From assembly GCA_002696035.1 (NCBI GenBank), contig NZQV01000026.1, forward strand, positions 434,001 through 498,000: 64,000 bases of DNA, written 5' to 3'. Shown piece by piece: positions 33,457-41,847 of the stretch. The position numbers were made by a program, and so were the translations under genes. The DNA is from Balneola sp. (GTDB lineage: Bacteria > Bacteroidota > Rhodothermia > Balneolales > Balneolaceae). How positions within the stretch are numbered: position 1 is the stretch's first letter; the number at the start of each line of letters is the position of its first letter. The notes under the pieces were generated by a model. That model had not been told where the DNA came from, ran no database searches, and saw only the letters and a list, made by a program, of their open reading frames with translations.

Positions 33457-33838
33457 TACAAATGTATTGGTGCGTTTTCATGTCAGAGATGATGAGGAGC
33501 AGTACCAGCAAGTGAAGAATATATTTGCCTCTGCAACAAGCGCTGATCCAGTATTTATCAACTTTGTTGTTTTGATTGAATGGGTTTGGGTTCTTAAAAA
33601 GTTCTATAAAGTTGATAATAAAAGAATCGCTGCTTTAACATTGAGCATGTTACAAAGTACCGAAATTGAATTTGAAAATGACTCGATTGTAACGAATGCT
33701 CTTAGATTATTTGAGAACTCAAGTGCGGATTTTGTAGACTGTTTAATTTGTGAAGTGAATGCACATCAAGGGAAATCTCCCACTTACACTTTTGATAAAA
33801 AAGCATCCAAGCTAAAGGGGATGAAATTGCTCAAATAA
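33443..33838 (+). CDS. PIN-domain toxin (VapC-type)
   Basis: 131 residues. All four acids of the PIN nuclease active site can be seen: D4 in AVDTNVLVR, a glutamate in VLIEWVWVL, an aspartate in ADFVDCLI and one in YTFDKKA. These proteins cut particular tRNAs or rRNA and are held inactive by their antitoxin. It overlaps the AbrB-type antitoxin gene by 14 nt, giving a standard translationally coupled toxin-antitoxin operon. A perfect hairpin follows 2 nt after the stop. Unlike the cassette 4 PIN gene, this one is intact. Confidence 0.9.
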   Translation: MSAVDTNVLVRFHVRDDEEQYQQVKNIFASATSADPVFINFVVLIEWVWVLKKFYKVDNKRIAALTLSMLQSTEIEFENDSIVTNALRLFENSSADFVDCLICEVNAHQGKSPTYTFDKKASKLKGMKLLK

Positions 33839-33840
33839 AA

Positions 33841-33875
33841 CAGACCTGACAGGTTCCTAAAACCTGTCAGGTCTG
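33841..33875. terminator. Perfect hairpin between convergent genes (ACCTGACAGGT family, copy 2)
   Basis: CAGACCTGACAGGTT (33841-33855) and its exact complement (33861-33875) flank a 5-nt loop. It sits between the PIN toxin stop (33838) and the PolX stop (33883), so it can end both transcripts. Confidence 0.8.
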
Positions 33876-33882
33876 AGGTCTG

Positions 33883-35643
33883 CTACCTCGCCTCAAAGAA
33901 CTTCCTTACCTCTTCCGCGCTTTTTGTATTCAGCACCCGGTCTTTGCCATACTTTCCTTTCCGGGCAATGCGTACGCCATAGGGAATGTCATCGATGCCT
34001 TCGGTGGTATGCGCATCCGGGTTGATGGAGGTCATCATTCCCACTTCAAGCGCTTTGTTTCCGAATCGCCAGTCGATATCCAGCCGGTGCGGGTTGGCGT
34101 TGATCTCGATCGCCGTATTGTACTCGGCGGCTAAAGCCACCAGCTCGTTCAGATCCAGATCGCTGCCATTTCGTTTCAGCAAGAGCCGTCCGGTGGGGTG
34201 ACCTAAAATTCGTGTATATGGGTTTTTGATGGCATTGCGCATCCGCTCCATCATTTCTTCGCGAGGCATATTCAGTGATTGGTGCACGCTTGCGATCACA
34301 AAATCGAAACCTTCCAGAACATTATCCTCGTAATCTAACGAACCATCGGCCAGAATATCGGATTCAATGCCTTTGAAGATCACAAAATCTTTTCCGGTTT
34401 CCTTAAACTCCTTGTTCAGCTCATCAATTTCTTCCCACTGCTGCTTGATCTCATCCACCGAAAGTCCGCCGGCGTAGGCTGCGGTTTTGGAATGATCCGT
34501 AAGTCCAAGATATTCATAGCCTCGCTCTATGCACGCTTCGGCCATTTCCCTGATCGAATACTTCCCATCGCTCCAGGTACTGTGGGCGTGAATGACTCCA
34601 CGTATATCCTCATCCGTAACCAGCTCAAAATCTTCCTGCTCTTCGTAGATCTCAAATTCACCCCGATCTTCCCGCAACTCCGGCGGCACAAAATGCAGAT
34701 CCAGCTTTTGGTAGATATCGTTTTCACTTGAAAACTCGACCGGTGCATCAAAATCGGTATCGCCATCATCAGTCAGCTTGAAGAGTCCGTATTCATTCAG
34801 GCTCATTCCCCGGTCGCGGGCACGCTGGCGAAGCACCACATTATGCTCTTTGCTTCCGGTGAAGTACATCAATGCGGCTGAAAACTCTTGGGGCTTCACG
34901 ATCCGCAGATCCACCTGCCGACCTTCTTTGGTTCTAACCGAGCTCTTGGTATCGCCACGACCCAAAATTTCTGTAACCCTTTCGTGAGAAGTAAATACAT
35001 CAAAAAGCTCCGAAATACGATCTTCCTCCGCTGCGATCAGGATGTCGATATCGCCAATGGTTTCGAGTCCGCGACGGAAGGAGCCGGCGATCTCAATTTG
35101 CTGAACACCGTCCAGGTTTTTCAGGCTTTCGAAGATCGGGATGGCAATAGCTTCGGCTTCATCCAGTCGGCAGCGCTCGTCGAACTTCTCCATCCATTCG
35201 ATAGACTTTTTGATCTTCTCCGCGGATTTCTGTCCCAATCCGGAAAGCGAAGCCACAGAACCATCGTCGATCTTTTCCTTTAATTCCTCAATGGTACTGA
35301 TGCCCAATTCTTTATGAATTTTATAGGCATTCTTGGGTCCTAATCCGGAGATGTTCAGCCATTCCACTAATCCTTCAGGAACCTTTTCCTTGAAATCTTC
35401 CAAAACGGGCATTTGGCCGGTTTTTTCAAGTGCATAAATATCTTCGGCGATCGACTTTCCAACGCCTTTTATATCCGTCAGGTTTTTATTTTGGATGTAC
35501 TCGTTGATGTCTTCCTGCAGTCCCTCGATGGTTTGAGCGGCCTTATCAAAAGCGATCACTTTAAAACGATTTTCTCCGGCAAGCTGCATTAGTTTGGAAA
35601 CTTCTCGAAGTGTAGATGCGATTTCGTCGTTGGTAAATGGCAT
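33883..35643 (-). CDS. polX: DNA polymerase/3'-5' exonuclease PolX
   Basis: 586 residues. A family X repair polymerase with an added PHP nuclease. Order: an N-terminal 8-kDa-type helix-hairpin-helix region (ITDIK/LTDIKGVGKSIAEDIYAL, then GLGPKNAYKIHKELG and GLGQKSAEKIKKSIEWM), the nucleotidyl transferase palm (AGSFRRGLETIGDIDIL with the metal aspartates), and a C-terminal PHP domain. The PHP metal ligands are visible in HAHSTWSDG, GLTDHSKTAAY, ASVHQS, LGHPTGR and INPDAHT. It fills short gaps in base excision repair. Length and motifs agree with bacterial PolX. ATG at 35643. Confidence 0.95.
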   Translation of the reverse strand: MPFTNDEIASTLREVSKLMQLAGENRFKVIAFDKAAQTIEGLQEDINEYIQNKNLTDIKGVGKSIAEDIYALEKTGQMPVLEDFKEKVPEGLVEWLNISGLGPKNAYKIHKELGISTIEELKEKIDDGSVASLSGLGQKSAEKIKKSIEWMEKFDERCRLDEAEAIAIPIFESLKNLDGVQQIEIAGSFRRGLETIGDIDILIAAEEDRISELFDVFTSHERVTEILGRGDTKSSVRTKEGRQVDLRIVKPQEFSAALMYFTGSKEHNVVLRQRARDRGMSLNEYGLFKLTDDGDTDFDAPVEFSSENDIYQKLDLHFVPPELREDRGEFEIYEEQEDFELVTDEDIRGVIHAHSTWSDGKYSIREMAEACIERGYEYLGLTDHSKTAAYAGGLSVDEIKQQWEEIDELNKEFKETGKDFVIFKGIESDILADGSLDYEDNVLEGFDFVIASVHQSLNMPREEMMERMRNAIKNPYTRILGHPTGRLLLKRNGSDLDLNELVALAAEYNTAIEINANPHRLDIDWRFGNKALEVGMMTSINPDAHTTEGIDDIPYGVRIARKGKYGKDRVLNTKSAEEVRKFFEAR

Positions 35644-35763
35644 AGTAGGAATTGAATTATTTTTTTGGAATGATAGGGAGTGAAATCATCGCATTCAAAA
35701 GGGAATTTCCTGACAGATTCGTTCTTTTATTTTGGGGCGAAAATGCATCATCTCCAAATGTAG

Positions 35764-35860
35764 AACCTGCGAGCGTCCCCAAGACCTCGCAGCGTTCGGT
35801 TTTGAACATCCCAAGCTTATTCCCGCAACGCTCGCAGGACCTGTCGGACGCTGCGAGGTT
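35764..35860. repeat. R3 element, copy 1
   Basis: Begins AACCTGCGAGCGTCC and ends GGACGCTGCGAGGTT. Inside, four arms alternate: CTGCGAGCGT, CCTCGCAGCG, ACGCTCGCAG, CGCTGCGAGG. Each can pair locally with its neighbour or crosswise with the far arm. Recurs at 40406-40480. Confidence 0.8.
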
Positions 35861-35895
35861 GCTGCCATACGATCTTAGTGTCTCAAAAAAACGTA

Positions 35896-35916
35896 GGACG
35901 GACAGCTTGTCCGTCC
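35896..35916. repeat. Perfect GGACGGACA hairpin
   Basis: GGACGGACA, loop GCT, TGTCCGTCC. The neighbour at 35955 has the same design with a different stem. Confidence 0.8.
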
Positions 35917-35954
35917 ATGCTTTATCCAGGAAAGTCCGTGAGGGTGTGGCAACT

Positions 35955-35973
35955 GTCGGGCAAGCTGCCCGAC
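35955..35973. repeat. Perfect GTCGGGCA hairpin
   Basis: GTCGGGCA, loop AGC, TGCCCGAC. Same 3-base loop style as the hairpin at 35896. Confidence 0.8.
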
Positions 35974-36120
35974 CTATGTTAAATTCTCGCTCCTGTGCTT
36001 TGCTTTGGAGCGAAAAACCATCTCCGAACAAAATTGTGTAAACCATCATCATGATTCAGCATTTAGCAAAGCGACAGATTCGATACCTTTTAACAACCAA
36101 AAAAATTAAATGGTCAGAAA

Positions 36121-36342
36121 ATGAAATCAACAGTTTTAAATATCGACGGAATGGGATGCAGCGGATGCGTGAATACCGTGGAAAACACCTTAGCTGCTCT
36201 TCCCGGAGTAAAAACCGCAATTGCCAACCTGGAAAAAGGCATCGCCGAAGTTGACTACGACGAGTCAGAAGTAAACGAATCCGATTTCAAAAAAGCCGTG
36301 GAAGAAGCCGGCTACCAGATGACAGGTGTTCAGTCGGAATAA
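36121..36342 (+). CDS. copZ: CopZ-like copper chaperone (heavy-metal-associated domain)
   Basis: 73 residues forming one ferredoxin-like HMA domain. The Cu(I) site is GMGCSGCVNTVE (CxxC at residues 12 and 15, by position of the motif). Such chaperones bind cytosolic copper and pass it to the P-type ATPase, encoded 140 bp downstream on the same strand. An R1 repeat sits in between, so it is uncertain whether the two share one transcript. Confidence 0.9.
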   Translation: MKSTVLNIDGMGCSGCVNTVENTLAALPGVKTAIANLEKGIAEVDYDESEVNESDFKKAVEEAGYQMTGVQSE

Positions 36343-36355
36343 AAATAACTATTAG

Positions 36356-36440
36356 GTCATCCTGAGGAACCGAAGGATCTTCAAAATTAAGAAGTAGCAA
36401 AAATTAGTGAAGATGCTTCGGGAGTACCCTCAGCAAGACC
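36356..36440. repeat. Dispersed palindromic repeat R1, copy H
   Basis: GTCATCCTGAGGAACCGAAG at the left, GTGAAGATGCTTCGGGAG in the middle and CCCTCAGCAAGACC at the right. It lies between copZ and copA, and the copA frame can be read back into it, which is not a real N-terminus. Confidence 0.85.
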
Positions 36441-36481
36441 TCATACTAACTTTTGTGTCAAATTCACCACAAACAAATCAC

Positions 36482-38746
36482 ATGAAAAAAGCCACACTAC
36501 AAATAGATGGCATGCATTGTGCCGGTTGTGCCAATGCGGTCGATAAACAGCTGGAATCGATGGAAGGAGTCAAGTCTGCGCAGGTGAATTTGGCTACGGA
36601 GTCAGCCATTGTGGAATATGAAGGCGAGATCTCGATGGATCAGTTTGCTGAGGTGATCTCCAGAGGTGGATATACCTTGGTTCGGGATGAATCCGATTCC
36701 AAGTCCAAAGCCGATCAGGTGGAAGAACGCGAGCAGAAAAAGCTGGAAACGGCTCGGCGCAATATGATCTGGTCGTGGATCCCAACCATTGCTATGTTAC
36801 TGTGGATGCTTCCCATGTGGGTCGCTGATCACATGTTTTTAGGTCATATAGGAATGGAAGCAGGGATGATCCTGCTGTCCGGATTTGCCATTTTTGTACC
36901 GGGCTGGGAAACACTTAAAAGTGCCTGGAAATCAACGAAGAACCTCAGTCCTAATATGGATGTGTTGATCGCGATGGGGGCGCTGGCTTCACTATCAACC
37001 GGATTTGTGGTGCTGCTCCACCATCTGGGCTACGGACCGGAATTCCACAGCTTTGCGATGATCGGGGGAATGATCATGGCTTTTCACCTCACCGGCCGCT
37101 ACATCGAAACGAAGGCAAAGGGAAGTGCGTCACAGGCCATCCGAAAATTGTTAACGCTTGGAGCGAAGGAGGCTTCAGTTTTGCGGGATGATGAAGAAAT
37201 CAAAATTCCGGTGAGTGAATTGCAGATCGGGGATATCATGCTGGTTCGACCCGGAGAAAAAATTCCCACTGATGGCGAAGTGATCGAAGGCGAAAGCAGC
37301 GTGGATGAATCCATTGCTACTGGAGAATCCATGCCGGTGGAAAAATCCGTAGGCGATGAAGTGATCGGAGCTACTCTGAATACCAACGGCGTTTTAAAAG
37401 TGAAGGCGACCAAAATTGGCAACGAAACCTTCCTGAATCAGGTCATCAAAATGGTGGAAGAGGCGCAGGGATCGAAAATTCCCATTCAGGATTTTGCGGA
37501 TCAGGTGACCAAAGTGTTTGTGCCGATTGTACTTTTATTATCTGCATTGACGCTGATCTCCTGGCTGATATTTCCGGAATTTTTTGGCGGGTTGGTGGAG
37601 TGGGCATCGAATTTCATTCCGTGGGTAAACCCTGAAATGACTTCCGTATCGCTGGCTTTTTATGCGATGATCGCCGTGTTGGTGATTGCCTGTCCGTGTG
37701 CGCTTGGACTGGCTACGCCTACGGCACTGATGGTCGGTTCCGGACTGGGTGCTGAAAATGGAATTCTCATCCGAAAAGGAGAAGCCATTCAACGCATGAA
37801 AGATGTGGATGCGATCGTGCTGGATAAAACCGGCACCATCACCAAGGGAAAACCTGAAGTGACGGATGTGATCACGTTTGGAGAATGGAGTGAAACCGAT
37901 GTGCTGAAAATGGCGGCTTCAGTGGAAAATAATTCAGAGCATCCGCTGGCGCGAGCCGTGGTGAATGCAGCGAATGACCAGAACATCGAGCTGGAAAAAT
38001 CTACCGGATTTGAGTCTATCACCGGAAAAGGAGTGAAAGCGATCGTGGGCGATGGAGCCGTTGGCGTAGGGACGGGTTCTTTGATGGAAGAATTAGGAGC
38101 CGAGATCACGACAGATCAATCAACCCGAAAACAACAATTGGAGGAACAGGCAAAAACGGCAGTGTATGTAAGTCAGGCCGGTAAATTGATCGGGATCTTG
38201 GGTATCGCAGATGAAGTGAAATCAGACAGCCGGGAAGCCATTTCCGGGTTCAAGAAACTGGGATTGAAAACCATCATGCTCACCGGAGATAACGAGAAAA
38301 CGGGCCGGGCCATTGCCGAAAAAGTCGGCATCGATGAAGTTATTGCTGAAGTATTGCCCGATCAAAAATCGAATGAGATCAGGAAATTGCAGGATCAGGG
38401 ATTTGTAGTGGCGATGGTGGGCGATGGCATCAATGATGCTCCGGCACTGACGTTGGCAGATGTTGGAATCGCCATCGGAACCGGAACGGATGTGGCGATC
38501 GAATCGGGTGATATTGTACTGGTGAAAGGGGATCTGCCGGGTGTATTGCGAGCCATCAAGCTAAGCAATGCCACCTTCACCAAGATCAAACAAAACCTGT
38601 TTTGGGCTTTCTTTTATAATCTGATCATGATCCCGCTGGCAGTAATTGGCTTGCTGCATCCTTTACTTGCCGAGGCTGCAATGGCGTTCAGTTCTATTAA
38701 TGTAGTCTTCAATTCAAAAAGACTTGGAAAGACAGAATTGGATTGA
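36482..38746 (+). CDS. copA: Copper-translocating P-type ATPase CopA
   Basis: 754 residues from ATG 36482 (upstream frame is repeat R1). One N-terminal HMA domain with GMHCAGC (C13 and C16), eight membrane helices, the transport site [14 protein letters not shown], the phosphorylated aspartate in [12 protein letters not shown], the HP motif in [12 protein letters not shown], and the hinge [18 protein letters not shown]. The CPC site and single HMA mark a Cu(I) exporter of the P1B-1 type. Together with the chaperone before it and the DUF411 protein after it this forms a copper-handling group. Promoter elements were not resolved. Confidence 0.95.
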   Translation: MKKATLQIDGMHCAGCANAVDKQLESMEGVKSAQVNLATESAIVEYEGEISMDQFAEVISRGGYTLVRDESDSKSKADQVEEREQKKLETARRNMIWSWIPTIAMLLWMLPMWVADHMFLGHIGMEAGMILLSGFAIFVPGWETLKSAWKSTKNLSPNMDVLIAMGALASLSTGFVVLLHHLGYGPEFHSFAMIGGMIMAFHLTGRYIETKAKGSASQAIRKLLTLGAKEASVLRDDEEIKIPVSELQIGDIMLVRPGEKIPTDGEVIEGESSVDESIATGESMPVEKSVGDEVIGATLNTNGVLKVKATKIGNETFLNQVIKMVEEAQGSKIPIQDFADQVTKVFVPIVLLLSALTLISWLIFPEFFGGLVEWASNFIPWVNPEMTSVSLAFYAMIAVLVIACPCALGLATPTALMVGSGLGAENGILIRKGEAIQRMKDVDAIVLDKTGTITKGKPEVTDVITFGEWSETDVLKMAASVENNSEHPLARAVVNAANDQNIELEKSTGFESITGKGVKAIVGDGAVGVGTGSLMEELGAEITTDQSTRKQQLEEQAKTAVYVSQAGKLIGILGIADEVKSDSREAISGFKKLGLKTIMLTGDNEKTGRAIAEKVGIDEVIAEVLPDQKSNEIRKLQDQGFVVAMVGDGINDAPALTLADVGIAIGTGTDVAIESGDIVLVKGDLPGVLRAIKLSNATFTKIKQNLFWAFFYNLIMIPLAVIGLLHPLLAEAAMAFSSINVVFNSKRLGKTELD

Positions 38747-39127
38747 ATTTTTTTAGACCCAGAGATCCCGAACTTGATTATTGGCTTCAAAAAGTTGTCA
38801 TCCCGAGTGCCCTGTAAAAAGAAAAAGAATAAGCAATTGAACACGATGGATCTCAACGTCATAATTGGGATGTAATTCAACCCTTGAGATCCATCGCGTT
38901 CACCGTACCATACCGAGTACAACCCACTGAGCGCTCTGGATGACAACTATTGAGGTTATTCAAAAAAACCAATCTTTAGTTAAATCTTTCCATTTAGGGT
39001 TCAAGCTTTCGCAGGTGAAGTCAGAATCAAATCCTTCCTAACAAAATTTCACTTCATTGATAAAACAAATGTTCATCAAGAAAGTTATCTTAACCACTTA
39101 TCAAATCTCAAAAAATATTTTTAAAGG
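38747..39127. other. 380-bp gene-free stretch holding a MITE-like palindrome
   Basis: Besides the element at 38793-38948, the right half (38950-39127) is A+T rich and probably contains the promoter for the DUF411 gene. No coding frame is credible. Confidence 0.7.
38793..38948. repeat. MITE-like 156-bp element with perfect terminal inverted repeats
   Basis: Ends AGTTGTCATCC (38793-38803) and GGATGACAACT (38938-38948) are exact complements. Inner arms CGATGGATCTCAA (38844-38856) and TTGAGATCCATCG (38884-38896) are also exact. It is the complete form of which 21081-21142 is a left half. Confidence 0.82.
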
Positions 39128-39607
39128 ATGAGTAACAACAAAATTTTGATCATCGGCCTGTTAGTGACGGCCGGAGTAGCTGCATTTTTATTCTGGCCCG
39201 GAAATTCATCTTCCAATTTGCTTTCTGATAAAAAAGAAGTCGTGATGTATAAAAATCAGGGCTGCCAATGCTGTACGTATTGGGGAGACCACATGAAAGA
39301 AGGTGATTTCACCGTTGAAGAAGTCCCCGTTCCAGTTTTAATGCAGGTGAAACGAGACAATGGAATTTCTCAGGAACTCGCCTCTTGCCATACCGCAATT
39401 GTAGATGGATATGTGGTGGAAGGGCATGTGCCCCGACAGGAAGTAGAGCGTTTATTGTCGGAGCGGCCTGAAGGCGTTATCGGACTTGCCGTTCCTGGAA
39501 TGCCAATCGGTTCCCCCGGAATGGAAACACCCGGTCGTACTCCGGATAATTACGATGTATTATTGGTAAGGGAAGACGGATCTACCAGCGTTTATGCTTC
39601 TTATTAA
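39128..39607 (+). CDS. DUF411 metal-binding protein, likely copper-related
   Basis: 159 residues. One N-terminal membrane helix or signal (ILIIGLLVTAGVAAFLFW) is followed by the DUF411 domain: VVMYKNQGCQCCTYWGDHM with its CxCC motif, a later cysteine in LASCHTAIVDGY, and the conserved EGHVPRQEVERLL and GLAVPGMPIGSPGME. Members occur with copper resistance genes and are thought to bind metal outside the cytoplasm. Placing it after copZ-copA fits that. It has its own terminator and a 380-bp gap upstream, so it is probably transcribed alone. Confidence 0.88.
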   Translation: MSNNKILIIGLLVTAGVAAFLFWPGNSSSNLLSDKKEVVMYKNQGCQCCTYWGDHMKEGDFTVEEVPVPVLMQVKRDNGISQELASCHTAIVDGYVVEGHVPRQEVERLLSERPEGVIGLAVPGMPIGSPGMETPGRTPDNYDVLLVREDGSTSVYASY

Positions 39608-39632
39608 GAGCTAAAACCCGATATCTTTGTAA

Positions 39633-39664
39633 CAAGGCTCGATCTTAGATCGGGCCTTTTTTTT
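39633..39664 (+). terminator. Rho-independent terminator after the DUF411 gene
   Basis: AAGGCTCGATCT pairs with AGATCGGGCCTT (one T-G wobble), directly followed by a run of eight Ts. It lies about 25 nt after the stop. Confidence 0.9.
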
Positions 39665-39751
39665 GGAAATAAGTTCCATTCAGATATTTTATTGAAACAA
39701 AATCGTGTAATATGACTCTTATTAAGTAACCAAGAACAAATTTTAAATACT

Positions 39752-39955
39752 ATGAAAGAGACAATTGGTGGAATACTTACAGCAGGGGGATTACTGGGAG
39801 TTATATATTATGGATATAAATATTTTCAGGATTCAGAATCATTCGAAGCATTTGGTGCCGATGTAGCAGTAAGCACCGGAGATTATACTCCGATCATTAT
39901 TTCTGGGGTAGTGATGATAGTCGGTATTGTGATCACAAAGCTGAATTTTAAGTGA
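39752..39955 (+). CDS. Small two-helix membrane protein (DUF3185-like)
   Basis: 67 residues with two transmembrane helices (about 6-22 and 48-64) joined by a short polar loop with acidic residues. The layout (ILTAGGLLGVIYYGYKYF, DYTPIIISGVVMIVGIVI) resembles the DUF3185 family of small membrane proteins. No function is known. Its start is ATG 39752 and it is separated from the DUF411 gene by a strong terminator, so it has its own promoter. Confidence 0.65.
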   Translation: MKETIGGILTAGGLLGVIYYGYKYFQDSESFEAFGADVAVSTGDYTPIIISGVVMIVGIVITKLNFK

Positions 39956-40059
39956 TGGAATGCTCCTTACTTGATACCAAGAGGCACTACCAATGACAGA
40001 TTGGATTCTAAGGCTGTTAGATTTGAATTTTAAAAAACTCACCAGTGCTCATCTCTTAG

Positions 40060-40249
40060 GCCTTAGAAAAAAGAGCGTTAAGAAGGTGACGAAATGAAGC
40101 GTTAAGAAAGAAATCATACCGCTGAAAAGCTAAGAAGTAAGCACCGCCGTGAAGGAGCATAGATTTCTTTTAGTGAAATGGAGTCAGCTTTAGCTCTTTT
40201 TTCGCCCGCCTTGATCTTTTGTTACTTTTGTATCAAGACAAAAGTAAGG
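40060..40249. repeat. R2 element, copy 2 (about 190 bp)
   Basis: Left and right blocks are nearly identical to 18560-18753; the centre (about 40125-40150) differs. The AAAAAAGAGC/GCTCTTTTTT arms are intact, as is the tail hairpin with TTTTGT/ACAAAA arms. Confidence 0.8.
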
Positions 40250-40405
40250 GATAAAACGGAGGGCTTGATGAAATTTCGACTCCAATCTGACTTCATAGAT
40301 TTCGGGTTAAAAAGAAAGTCGACTAGCCAATATGTCACCTGCTCAAGGGTGTTGTCTGCTTTTTGGCAAAATTAGTGACTCAGGATGACATCTTCTTAGA
40401 TGGAG

Positions 40406-40480
40406 AACCTGCGAGCGTCCATTGGTCCTCGCAGCGTTCTGGCCACAACGCTCGTAGGACCTGTCGGACGCTACGAGGTT
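40406..40480. repeat. R3 element, copy 2
   Basis: Same ends (AACCTGCGAGCGTCC and GGACGCTACGAGGTT) and the same four-arm order as 35764-35860, with a shorter centre. Confidence 0.8.
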
Positions 40481-40540
40481 GTTCTATATTAGGTAAAGTT
40501 CACAGGGGGCGGAAAGGGCTGGGTCATATATATGATGGGA

Positions 40541-41377
40541 TCAAAAGCCACATAGATCCTCGCTGATCTCCCATAACTTTTTCGCAGCATCCGCATCCCG
40601 GGCAATTCGGCTTGGGTTCGTTTTTTTCTTGTCTTTGAAATAAGCTCCGCTGGTATTTTCAACTTCATCCGATGTAGCGAGGTAGATCTGAGTCTCTGCT
40701 CCTTTTTTGTTTGACCGCATGAAAGGCTTCCCGATGGTGTAAAGAAAACTCATCAACCAGCTTCCACTTTGCCCAAAATTTGAGGCCACCACTCCGGGGT
40801 GAAGGCAATTGACGGTAACATCAGTATCCACAAGGCGATGTGCTAATTCCTTGGTGAACAGGATGTTGAATAACTTCGAATTGCCATATGCTTTGAACGG
40901 TTTGAATCCTTCCTGAAGCTGAAGATTATCCGGATCAAACTCGCCGGCGCGATGGGCTTCCGATGCAACGTTTATGATGCGTGCATTCTCGGCAGCTTTA
41001 ATATGATCAAGTAACAGGTTGGTGAAGAGGAAATAGCCGATGTGATTCACGGCAAAAGTTTCTTCCAGACCATCTACGGTCTCATTTCTCTCCGAAGCTA
41101 AAAAGCCGTGATTATTGATCAGCACATCGATCTTATCGAATTTTTGCTTGATCCTTTTAGAGGCTTCCACGATCTCAGCCTGAATGGCAAAATCACAGAG
41201 TACGATCTCAAGTCCTGAGTGACCGGTTTCCTTAATGATCTGTTCTTTAGCAGCCTCGGCTTTTTCCTCATTCCGGCAGACCATCACCACATACGCCCCT
41301 TTTTGAGCGAGGGCTTTCGTGGTTTCAAATCCAATTCCGGAATTGGCTCCGGTGATGATACAAAGTTTGTTTTCCAT
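40541..41377 (-). CDS. SDR-family oxidoreductase (retinol dehydrogenase-like)
   Basis: 278 residues, started at ATG 41377 because the Rossmann motif TGANSGIGFETT follows directly; the frame extends 20 codons further without support. Catalytic residues are present as NNHG (in place of NNAG), a serine in NVASEAHR, and Y-x-x-x-K in AYGNSKLFN. Proteins of this shape (WWOX/retinol dehydrogenase type) reduce or oxidise lipophilic carbonyl or alcohol groups with NADP(H). No operon partners. The NNHG variant is common in this branch and is not a defect. Confidence 0.85.
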   Translation of the reverse strand: MENKLCIITGANSGIGFETTKALAQKGAYVVMVCRNEEKAEAAKEQIIKETGHSGLEIVLCDFAIQAEIVEASKRIKQKFDKIDVLINNHGFLASERNETVDGLEETFAVNHIGYFLFTNLLLDHIKAAENARIINVASEAHRAGEFDPDNLQLQEGFKPFKAYGNSKLFNILFTKELAHRLVDTDVTVNCLHPGVVASNFGQSGSWLMSFLYTIGKPFMRSNKKGAETQIYLATSDEVENTSGAYFKDKKKTNPSRIARDADAAKKLWEISEDLCGF

Positions 41378-41475
41378 GATATCCTGATCAAATGTAAATG
41401 TCTTTGAATGTACACAAACGGTTTTTAGAAGTTTCAAATTCCGTATCTTTCAGAGTACTCAAAAATTAAGATATA

Positions 41476-41847
41476 ATGATTCAAGGATACCTTAATTCTA
41501 TTGAAAAATTTGTGGTGGTGGGCGACCGCGTGCTCATCAAACCAAGAGACATGGAAACGCATACGCGCAGCGGACTGGTGCTTCCGGCTTCGGTGAAGGA
41601 AAAAGAGGAAATTCAAAGTGGCTATATTGTAAAAACGGGCCCCGGATATCCCATTCCAAATACCGATATCGAGGAAACCTGGAAGGGCAGCACCGATACC
41701 AAATACATCGGTATGCAGGCGGAGGAAGGTGATTTGGCGATCTTCCTGAAAAAACAAGCCTACGAAATTGAATTCGAAAACGAGAAATATATCATCGTCC
41801 CTCACGCAGCAGTTTTGCTTTTGATCAGGGATGAAGAAACTACCTAA
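41476..41847 (+). CDS. GroES-family co-chaperonin-like protein
   Basis: 123 residues, longer than the usual 95 or so. The Cpn10 core is clear (VGDRVLIKPRDMETHTRSGLVLP is split as VGDRVLIKPRD and SGLVLP; then GYIVKTGPG, GDLAIFLKK, EIEFENEKYIIVP). It has an added N-terminal strand (MIQGYLNSIEKFV) and an insertion of about 25 residues (GYPIPNTDIEETWKGSTD) after the roof loop. No groL is beside it. It is probably a specialised paralogue and not the housekeeping GroES. The stop is followed immediately by the ATG of a YitT-family gene with no spacer. Confidence 0.82.
   Translation: MIQGYLNSIEKFVVVGDRVLIKPRDMETHTRSGLVLPASVKEKEEIQSGYIVKTGPGYPIPNTDIEETWKGSTDTKYIGMQAEEGDLAIFLKKQAYEIEFENEKYIIVPHAAVLLLIRDEETT

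Larger units (their letters stand above)
35644..36120. other. 477-bp gene-free stretch with R3 and compact hairpins
   Basis: No credible gene. It holds R3 copy 1 (35764-35860), a perfect 9-bp hairpin (35896-35916) and a perfect 8-bp hairpin (35955-35973). The promoter of the copper genes should lie in the last 100 bp. Confidence 0.75.
39956..40540. other. 585-bp gene-free stretch with R2 and R3 copies
   Basis: Contains R2 copy 2 (40060-40249) and R3 copy 2 (40406-40480). The right edge should include the 3' end of the SDR transcript. No credible gene. Confidence 0.75.

Noticed and set aside
36407-36481. N-terminal extension of copA
   Set aside because: It starts inside repeat R1; the HMA domain begins right after the ATG at 36482.
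37099-38589. Long antisense frames within copA
   Set aside because: They are shadows of the coding strand; the Ser/Pro/Thr-rich products reflect complementary codons only.
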